Source: Axinella damicornis (Eukaryota; Porifera; Demospongiae; Axinellida; Axinellidae). Taken from it: 64,000 nt of DNA. The DNA lies in NCBI GenBank assembly GCA_963931865.1, contig OZ007518.1, positions 2,054,252 to 2,118,251 of the forward strand, written 5' to 3'. This document shows positions 1 through 9,900 of this stretch, piece by piece (positions within the stretch are counted from its first letter, which is position 1; each line of letters opens with the position of its first letter). Under the pieces are notes generated by a model. It had not been told where the DNA came from. It was given only the letters and a program-made list of their open reading frames with translations, and did no database searches. The position numbers and the translations under genes are program-made.

Positions 1-470
1 CCCCAGACAATGATCTTATGACTCACCCCTCCCAAGACACTGATCACATGACTCACCCTGCCCCTCCAGCTCCCCAGACAATGATCTTATGACTCACCCC
101 TCCCCAGACACTGATCACATGACTCACCCTGCCCCTCCAGCTCCCCAGACAATGATCTTATGACTCACCCCTCCCCAGACACTGGTCACATGACTCACCC
201 TGCCCCTCCAGCTCCCCAGACAATGATCTTATGACTCACCCCTCCCCAGACACTGATCACATGACTCACCCTGCCCCTCCAGCTCCCCAGACAATGATCT
301 TATGACTCACCCCTCCCCAGACACTGATCACATGACTCACCCTGCCCCTCCAGCTCACCAGACAATGATCACATGACTCACCCCTCCCCAGACACTGATC
401 CCATGACTCACCCTGCCCCTCCAGCTCCCCAGACAATGATCACATGACTCACCCTGCCCTGTCCCTCCAG
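1..470. repeat. 71-bp minisatellite
   Basis: Tandem copies starting CCCCAGACAATGATC at 1, 72, 143 and 214 and so on give a 71-bp period, about 6.5 copies. Each unit is itself two related halves of about 35 bp (CCAGACAATGATCTTATGAC and CCAGACACTGATCACATGAC). It lies in a gene A intron and probably continues to the left. Confidence 0.9.
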
Positions 471-489
471 TGCAGGCAAGGCCAGTTAC

Positions 490-591
490 CTTGTTAGTGA
501 GGTTCACATCGGCTCCATGCTTGATCAGTTTCTTCACAATTCCCAAACTCCCTTCCCTAGCTGCCACCATGAGGGCTGAATCCTCAGATTT
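490..591 (-). CDS. Gene A ankyrin exon, last one inside the window
   Basis: A 102-bp, phase 0/0 exon (34 codons), acceptor GTACAG, donor AAG/GTAACT. Reads KSEDSALMVAAREGSLGI then VKKLIKHGADVNLTNK: an ANK repeat with the strong HGADVNLTNK ending. The next exon would lie beyond the 71-bp minisatellite at 1-470. Confidence 0.8.
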
Positions 592-923
592 CTGTACGGA
601 TTCCAAATTATGTTTTAAGGACAGTGTATGTACACACAATACAAAGTCACCAAGCTAGAGTAATCACTACACAAAATGCTTTGCCTCCTACCCAGGCCGT
701 ATTTGTTGCTTGCAGTACAATAAGGATGGGTAAATCTCATCACATGCTGTGACACGTACAAGTCACTTCGAGCCTATGTACCTATGTTGATCAAGCCTAT
801 TTGCTCAGCACTAGAATTTAAGTCAATAAGCTCAGAACTCCAGGCCTCATGATACAGTGTGAGGGGACAGGTGGTCCAAGGATGCATCCAGGCAGATCAC
901 TTGGTGGTGGTGGTGGTGGTGAT

Positions 924-957
<34 letters not shown>

Positions 958-3900
958 GGGGGAGGCATCGTGTCCTACATGTAACAATGTCACTGCACAT
1001 GAATGATCGAGTTTAACCGAGTCTTGCCCCACAGTGGTGCTGCAGCTAGGGTGAGAAGTGCCTGGCTATGAGGCTACAAAACTCCCACCTGACTATACAA
1101 AATGAATCAGCAAAGTGACCGTTTCCAGCTAGAGGTAACATTGCATATATTCACCTGCTTGATCAATATAATTATTAAGATTTTAATGTGCATGTGTGTG
1201 TGTGTCCGTGTGTGACAGAAGTGGGATGTTCGTGGGGTGGGACTAGACTAGTGACGCGCGACCTTCGTAGGTCTACTTCAATTTACTGAACCTCGAACTC
1301 CACAAAGAATATTCGAGAACGTTGGGCATGGGCTGGAATCTTCCAGAACAGGTGAGGCTACAAGCGGATGCAATCGGGAGCAGCAGTCGAAGCGGATGCA
1401 ATTGGGGAGCTGCAGTTGAAGAGGATGCAATCGGAGAGCAGCAGTTGAAGCGGACACAATCAGGGAGCTGTTGAAATCGGGGACTGAGAGCAGCTGATGC
1501 GGACGCAAGCGGCGAGCAGCAGCAGCTGAAGCGGACGGAAACGAGGAACAGCAGTTTGAAGCGGATCAATGCAATCGGGGAGCAGCAGCTGGAGCGGACA
1601 CAGTCGGGGAGCAGCAGCTCTGCACAGAGAGCTGTCCGGTGCCGGATTACTCGCGTCGGCGAATGAGGGGGAAGTCGCTGAGCGAGCGAAGCGAGCGAAG
1701 CTACTTGTATAGTTAAAACACAATTAGGACACCTCCTGATCAAGCAAAGAAACAAGGGAAATTGCCGATACACATCCTCGGTTCCTAAAGCGTGCAACAC
1801 TCTCAGACCACAGTCCGGCCTACATGGTCTGTTTGTAGTTGACCTCAACACCTACTGTGGTCCCAAACACAAGCTCCAAGTTGTGTTGTTGGCTGAAGCT
1901 TGGCCTATACATATAATGACCCCATTATGCTTTGGCCTATACATATAATGACCCCAATCTATGCTTGCTGAACCACACTTGCTAACAACACACACCTTGA
2001 TGTAGGGCTAAATGATGTATCTAGTGAGCACCGCAATCTTGGAAGGGGCTACAGAACCAGGTGCATGCATGAGCTACGTATAGCATGTTGGATATGGCAG
2101 TATGTTATGTGTATCCTGCTTGTAGTAAGGTTAACCCAATTACCTTATCAGTCAGGTTTGGGTCAGCCTTTGCCTCCAGCAACTGCTCAATAACATCGTC
2201 GCGTCCATAGCGTGCTGCAAAGTAGAGGGCAGCTTGCCCGTACTGGGTGTATAAATTATTGTGCATGTGTGTGCATACGTGTGTGTATGTGCGTGTGTCT
2301 GGTAGACTTGGTTGTATCTAATCGGACCATGCCAGCAATCAGTGCAGAAGAATATTCAAATGTGACACAACCCATTCAGGTCTTCTTCATTTAAACAGTA
2401 CACTGTCATCCCTTACCATAATGATTCTAACAATTCGAATTAAGGGGGAGAGCGGAAGGGAGGAGAAGAGATATTCAGGGATCTGAAGGTCTTCTAAACT
2501 TCTAAAAATAATTTTGCTCACCATGTTGGTAGTGTTGACAGTGGCCGCTGCCTGGAGGAGCCTCCTCACCACACTGGAATGGCCATTGTAGGATGCAATG
2601 ATGAGTGCAGATATAGTGTATGGCAAGTTATGAAGAGAAGCAGAGTTGTGTTGTGACTGCAGCAACTATTTGATGGAGGATTACTCCCGTGTACCACACT
2701 GACCACAAGCTAGCTCCTTTTCAGTGTAGCTAGCTGGGTTTCCAGGTTCCTTACCAGCTTCCATCAAGTGCTGTACAGCCTGGAGGTTTGATCACAAGTA
2801 CCTTGCTGGAGATACGTAGCTAGCAAGGAGTCCTTGAAAGGCCATAACAAGCAACAGTGAGTTCTGAGAGCAACTATGAACACTGTAACATAGCCGGGAC
2901 AAGATAGCGGAGTTTCCTCTCCACAGTCATTCCGAGCAGCATCAGGTGTTATGACAGTCAACGATGCCTCCACGTGTGGGCAATAATCCGATTGTCTAAA
3001 ACCACGTTGTACATTAGTCACATGACCAAATCTTCCAGGCTCTCTCTCCACACTACAATCCTTCATTCTCATTCCCCAACTTGTTCCTAAGTTTTGTCAT
3101 GCAGTCTTGTGTGAGATATGCATATGCAAGCTCTATTATAGACAGAATAATTATGCTAGAAGCAAAGTATGTCTCAAAGTTAATTAGTTTAGTGGATACC
3201 CTGCTTGTATAATGTATGTCACAGTTAATCAGATTACCACATCAGTCAGGTCTGGATCAGCTTTTGCTTCTAGCAGCAGCTCAATAACATCCTCATGTCC
3301 ATTAGAGGCTGCAAGGTAGAGGGGAGTACGCCCGTACTGTGTGCATATGTGTGTGTGTTTGTGTTTTGTGTGTGTTTATGTGTGTTTGTGAGTGTGTATG
3401 CATGCATGTATTATAGGGGATGGTTACTGCGGCAGTGTTCCCTCTTTTGTACCAACCACTACTCTGAATTGAAGCTGATGTAAATGCAGTATTAAAAGAG
3501 TTTTGAAACCATGTGTGTGTGTGTGAGTGAGAGAGCGAGTGTGTGTGTGCCCAATTGAGTCCCTTAGCAACATCACATGCTCTGGTTATGGGCTGGCAGA
3601 AGGTATTATTATTATTGGCATGCAATGCAATGAACTGCGGGCCTGGGGATGAGGTTATAATGAACTGCATTCCCTTATCAATGTAATCTGGAAATTTGAA
3701 CCGAACATTTTACTTTGTAATATTGCAGGCTAGGGGGCAGGACTGGAGAGGGGGAAGGAGGGAAGGAGAGAGGAAGTGGGGGAGGGGATTTAAGAGTCCT
3801 ACTAGAGATGAGTTACTTGTAACATTCACTTATCTACCTTCGCTGTGGTGTTGACAGTGGCCCCTGCCTGCAGGAGGTTTCTCACGACACCAGCATCACC

Positions 3901-6900
3901 TTTTGAGGATGCAACAATCAGTGCAGTGTCCCCATCCTGTGAAAAGGTACAGAGGCAAGTGTCTTATTGAGAAATTTTTGCAAAGAATTAGCGATGGCAC
4001 GTGATACTTCACATCATGAAAAAGTAAAGGAAGAAGGGGAATGGTGTTAAACATCCTCAGCACACTACGGAATGTGTAATCACACACAGTTACTTTTAGT
4101 GGTGGAGGGAGTGTATACGCATCTAAACTATTTGCGAAGCTGGAAAATGGCTGCAAGGTGATTGATACCATCCAACAACGACCTCTGTAAGGTGAGTGCT
4201 ATGTAATTGGTGAGCGGAAGCGAGCCAACCTAGTCGTTCGAATGGAAAAATTACTCTGTTTATATATATTATAGATCTTCGATGCTGCCACCTTTTGGTC
4301 CCGCGTGGGCCCCAGCGCTACGCGCAAACGTACGACCGGCTCCTTACTTCCGGAGATTTCGACACCAGCGGTCCCGCACCCCGCGCTACGCGCAAACGTA
4401 CGACCGGCTCCTTTACTTCCGGAGATTTCGACACCAGCGGTCACGCACCCGTACCCCACGCTAGCGTTACGGCGGCCAGCTGCTTTACTTCCGGAGAGTT
4501 CGACAGCATATAGCAGCGGTCATGCACCCCGCGCTAGCATTACGGCGGCCAGCTGCTTTACTTCCGGAGAGTTCGACACCAGCGGTCACGCACCCCACGC
4601 TAGCGTTACGGCGGCCGGTTGCTGTACTTCCGGAGAGTTCGATGGTCGAGTAATCGTCGCTCGAACTGCGGCTTACTTCTGCTCGCCCACAATGTTTCAA
4701 TATTCGACTAGTAATTAACAATCTCGCAATATCAATGGTCATTACCACATTTTGGTAATAAGCCCAAGAAATTCGACTCGGTTCACCAGACCTTTCTCGC
4801 CGGTCTGGGCATGTGACTAGGTCATTTTATAGTATTCTATCTGAGGCCTTGGTTAGGGTTTTTTGTAACTCATTAGACCATATCATGTTAATACATCACT
4901 ATTGGCAAAACCAAACTACCACAGTCACTCCCAAATACAATTGCTTGGTGGCCATGTGGCTAAAGTGCTGGACTGTGGACTAGAGGTCCCAGGTTATAGG
5001 TCAACTAGGCAACAAGGATTTTTCTTTCCCCTTCAGGGTCCGAAAAATTGAGCAGGGGAAATTACCTTCATGCCGATAGGGAGTGGAAAAGGAAACAGAG
5101 GATGGGATTACACGGCTCCCACTTACACTTCCTTCATTTGGGTCCTTCTCTTTGCTAACATTCTCCAGCAGTAGAGACTGCTCCTGAAGGATTTGTTCAG
5201 CTACTTGTGGCCCCTCTGAGTTTCCACCATCTGGATCTCCCTTTTGTAAGAGAATGCGTCTATTTAGCAACTGGTTGCTACACTAGAACAAATGCTATTG
5301 TGTAAGTGCATGAACCCCTATCACTGCAGATCACAATATAGCTACCATGTTAATGTTCAGAGTTCTCTTACTTACGTACCAACCACAAAGTTTGATCAAT
5401 TCTGCCTGACTGATGGGCTACAGTCATTTTTGGGGGGTGTTGTCATATCATGTCCTATTCTTGACTGTCATGCTAGAATGATCAGTTAGCCAGGATACAT
5501 CCAATAGCACATGCAGAGGCAAGTTCCTGTGGAGATATAGGTACATTCATGCGCCTAATAACAAGTGATTACAGTACCTTTCTCCCATTGTCTGTGTCCT
5601 CACTGACAAACTTATGCACCGGGTGCTCCTCCTTATGGACAACTGCAAGAAGGTCCCCAGGTGTTTGTACCCAGAGTGAGTTTCCATCATCTGGATCTCT
5701 CTGTGGTGAGGATAGAGCAATGCATGGTAGCCTTCACCATAATTTGTCTACTACAGCAAAAGGGTACCATATAGCGGGTTTCTTTCACGGGAGAAAACTT
5801 TCACGAATTGCTTGAAAATTAGATTTTTGTGGAGAAAACTTTCGCAGATTGCCGTAACCCAGTTCGCCACACCCACTAACGCTCATCGGAATGTGACTCA
5901 GCAGTCTGCAGTTTAGAACGGTAAGCACGCCACGAGCGCGAGAAGATGAGTGAGTTACAGAGCTACGCAATGGAGTCCATAGTGAACAGGAGCTGTCATG
6001 TCACGTTTGGCATCTCGTTTTGCTATATGCGCCCTCTGTTAGGGAGTGAAGTAGTCGTATACGCCGCCCGCTTGCATATAGGATTCGTTCTCCGTGCCAT
6101 GCTAGATACCTGGATCTGTAGTACCTGAAGTTTTTTTGACAGCCGTGATTGTTGAAAGAGGTACAGCTGCTGATGCTGGACCAAAAACGGAGTCAGCACG
6201 CTGGAAAAAAGCGAACAGGGTGTCATCAGCTAGTACTCGGCATGTCGCAGTGATCCAGGTCGCGGATAAAACTTTCGCAAATCGCCACAGAAACACGAAT
6301 TTCGTGAAAGTTTTCACCTGCGAAAGAAACCCGCTATACGGTATTAAACCTTTACGCATTCAACTTGCAGCTAGTATATCAGTATTCAGTATTACATGTT
6401 GTATACATTGTATGTACTCAAGGTGACCTGTGAAAATAAATCTTAAGCATGGATTTGCTTATGACTCCCTAGTTAGCTCTTAGATTATTCATACTAGTTG
6501 CAAGTCTTCTTATGCAATGACTTATAAATAACACCAAAGTTCACACTCACCTTTCTCTCAGGACCTCTCTCCAGCTCTTGGGCATTGTCCTGCATGGTTT
6601 CTTCTACATCGTAGACACACTGGCCAGCAATGGTCACTCGAAGCACTTGGTGCTCTCTAAAGTATGTCATGCTTTCCCGGGCTCGTTGTGCGGCAAAGTG
6701 AGTGAGATGGTAGGGAATCAGAAAAGTTAGTTGAACGCATCCCTTTGCTATCTTGTCTAACAGTAATGCAGACCGTGGAAGTTTAAGTCGTTGTGCTAGT
6801 GACTCCCAAATTTCGGTGATATACTGCAATGTAAAATCTGTGACATCTTTCGCAATCTTGTACGAAAGTTTATTGAACAGTTCGGGGTCAGGCATTGACT

Positions 6901-9900
6901 GCTCACACTCCTGCAGCTCAGCATCCAAATAATCTTCCATCTCTGTCACCAGGACAAATCCAGCTAATGCTTGCTCATATTCGCACACTTCCTCTTTCAA
7001 TACTTGATCGTCACTAGCATATTCAGCAATGATCGAGCAGAGCACATCGTAGTTCTTGAAATTCAAGAGACCATTGCTTGTCAAGGAGGTCAAGATCTTC
7101 TGTAGATTTTGTGCGGTTCCCAGAACTTTGCTGAAAAACTCGCTGGTATCAACTGCTTTGGCATCATTACTGTTGTCGTCAGGTGTGTACAGAACAGCAA
7201 GGAATACTAAGAAATTGTCGATGTCAATGTTCTTTACTTGCAACGTTCTGTGAACCAGGGCAACCAGATGTGCAAACAATTCTTTGATCTTTCGCAGATT
7301 TTTTGCTGTGAGGTGGACGGCTTGATGCTTGTGTGGATGGCCAACTCTCAGCCCTACAAGGAACATTTATAAAATGGTCAAGCTAGGGTGGACTTCATTA
7401 TCATCCACACAATTATGTTCTTTCCAATACGTACAATTTCCTTTTTACCTCCTGCATCCTTTCACCCCCTTCATCATCCTAACTCCCTATTTCTATCCTC
7501 AACTGCTATCAAGTTTTCATTCATCCCTCTAACGTGCGTCCTCTTTTCTCACCTATAAAATATCACTCCTTCAATATATGGACCACAAATTAATCACTTA
7601 GCATGAATGCATAATCATGTAGAAAAACATACAATCCCCAAGGTGAGAGTTCCCATAAATGGACGTTGAGGGTTCCTGCTGAGAACACTATCAGACACCA
7701 TTGTGATACAACTACACGATTATCACAGGGAAAATGACTGGAGAGTGGAGACAACAGGAAGGACACCTGCAGTGATATTACCTTGCCGGTGGTAAGAGTG
7801 CTAGACAGTGAGCTACTCAGTCAGCAAACATACCAAGTCTCACTCATTTTGTCCTATATATAATCAGTACACACTCATATTGCTCATTGAGTGAAATTTG
7901 CCTTTGATGTTTCGGATTCAAAGGTATTCTTCCGCAATGCCTGAAGCTCAATATTTGTGTGTATGTGTCATGTCTCTATCTCCTGTAAATAACTGTATAC
8001 AAAATAGTATCCATTGTCCAACCCACCAGTTCTCTTGCAACTGTCTGGGGGCAGTGTGGGTGGCGGCAAGTGGTCAGCTGTTGCTACCGGACTATCGCCT
8101 AGCACTGTCAGTGGAATCCCTGGGATATTAGCAATGAGATGAGCTGATTCAACATCATATATCATTTGCATACTCTGGCTGGCCGCACATGCATGCTATA
8201 CTATTGCGCTTATACCACCTTACATTCTGCCATACCTTTTTCAGTGCACATTGTTTCGGCAATTTTCTTCTCTCCAACAGTCGTCAAAGCTCTGGCTAAC
8301 TTCCCAAATGTTGCGTCGCTGTCTCCTCTTAGCCAAGCTCCAAACATCTTTAGTTTACACATGTTGTTGTCTCGAGGGTAGTTTCTCTCAATCACGTCTA
8401 ATTCATCCCCACTGACTCCCAGCTGCAGACCCAGGAGGTACCAGTTGGGTACAGGGACGAGGCTCAGATCTCGGAGGGTAGGGACCCCACCTTGTGGAGC
8501 ACAGTGGATGATGAGAGATGGACACGCTTTGACATAGCATCACAGTACATGTTGATCTACATTACCGCCCTCACATACTGGTATAATGTATAATTTCTGT
8601 ACACTTTTTATTCAATCTCATTTTTGAATTGATTAGAGTACGTAAATTACCAAATATTTCATGCACATGTACATGCACTGGCCATCATTGGCAGAGTATT
8701 ATAGCATGCTGTAATATTATATGGGGTGGGGCAATGTGTCCGCATTACACATTACGCATTACACAGGTGACCATATAGAACAACAGTAAAGTATGGTGAC
8801 TATGGGCTCAAATTTCAGGACTTTCTAAGCTAACCGCAAAGCAGAGGTGACCGCTTTACTCAGGTGACCACTGTAATTGCATGAGCGATAGTGAGTGCAA
8901 TTACTCCTGTGATTAACACATACTTCTAGTAATAGCAGAAACACGCATTGTATATGAGGACCAGTACATTCTACTGATATCCTTATTGCAGCACTAGAGT
9001 GTGCCTGTGAGTGTCTATACCAAAACAGGACGAAATTTCACCGTCTGATAAATAAATAGACTGAGAGACACTGGTCAAGATTCAGTGATATTCCTGGGTG
9101 CTCGAATCAGCAACAGTAACAAAAAGTGAGCCTGCAACAGAGCGGTCATGAGGCTTCCCTAGCTTGGAAACATCTTGGAGTAGCTCAGAGAAGAAGCAGG
9201 GAACATCATCTGGTAATACATCAATTTGTCCCGATCATACCCTTTGTCCAAAATTGAACTTTGGCTGGCTTATAGTTCCAGAACCATGCAACAGAGAACC
9301 ACCAAAGTTTCAACTCATAGTACATGGGTCTTTAATATTGACCGAAGGTCCCCTGCCCACTTCCTGTAACATACACATTCGGTGCTAGCGCGTCCAATAG
9401 CATATATTATGTCGTCCAATAATTAGTGACTTAGTCTACACAATAAAGACCCCTCTGCCGCATGCTCACTTTTTGTAACCGCGTTCTCTGATTATCTAAT
9501 AAGCTAAGAGCTCCCAGTAATGCGGTAAGAAACACCTGCTATATCAATCAACTATGTCGTATTTATTGGGGTGAGCCTGAGCGAGCCCCACACAGATCAT
9601 TCAGCTTTGCTTTGCCGTACGTACATATGGCCGGTTCAATGTCCTTCCGTAAATGCACTCTTCCACGAATAACAGAAATGTTTCTTACGTCATGGGTAAA
9701 ATTCAAATTGCTTCACTGAGAAATCACTCATGTCGCTCGAGTTGGAGACATCCACGATTCACAGTGCTTCTTTGATGGCTACAACAACCACTCATGGCCC
9801 TATAGTTACCTCTTCAATGGCTACAGCGAAAGACGTGACCGCAGGACACAGAACAGGTGGGAACTTGGAAGACTAATCTGCGGGAAGGCAGCCTGCATGG

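Noticed and set aside
818..1032. Poly-proline or poly-histidine proteins over the G-run
   Set aside because: Generated by the pure G and GGT repeats; no conserved flanks.
1273..1851. Long minus-strand open frame (about 190 codons)
   Set aside because: It runs through a purine-rich minisatellite; all three frames stay open there and the composition (CSP/ASTA runs) reflects the repeat. No splice sites or family match.
4199..4748. Overlapping open frames on both strands with SGDFDTSG-like repeats
   Set aside because: Direct translation of the CpG-rich 70-bp minisatellite.
4949..5010. A genuine tRNA gene
   Set aside because: A-box-like and weak B-box-like strings exist, but the acceptor and T stems do not pair; listed only as a SINE-like fragment.
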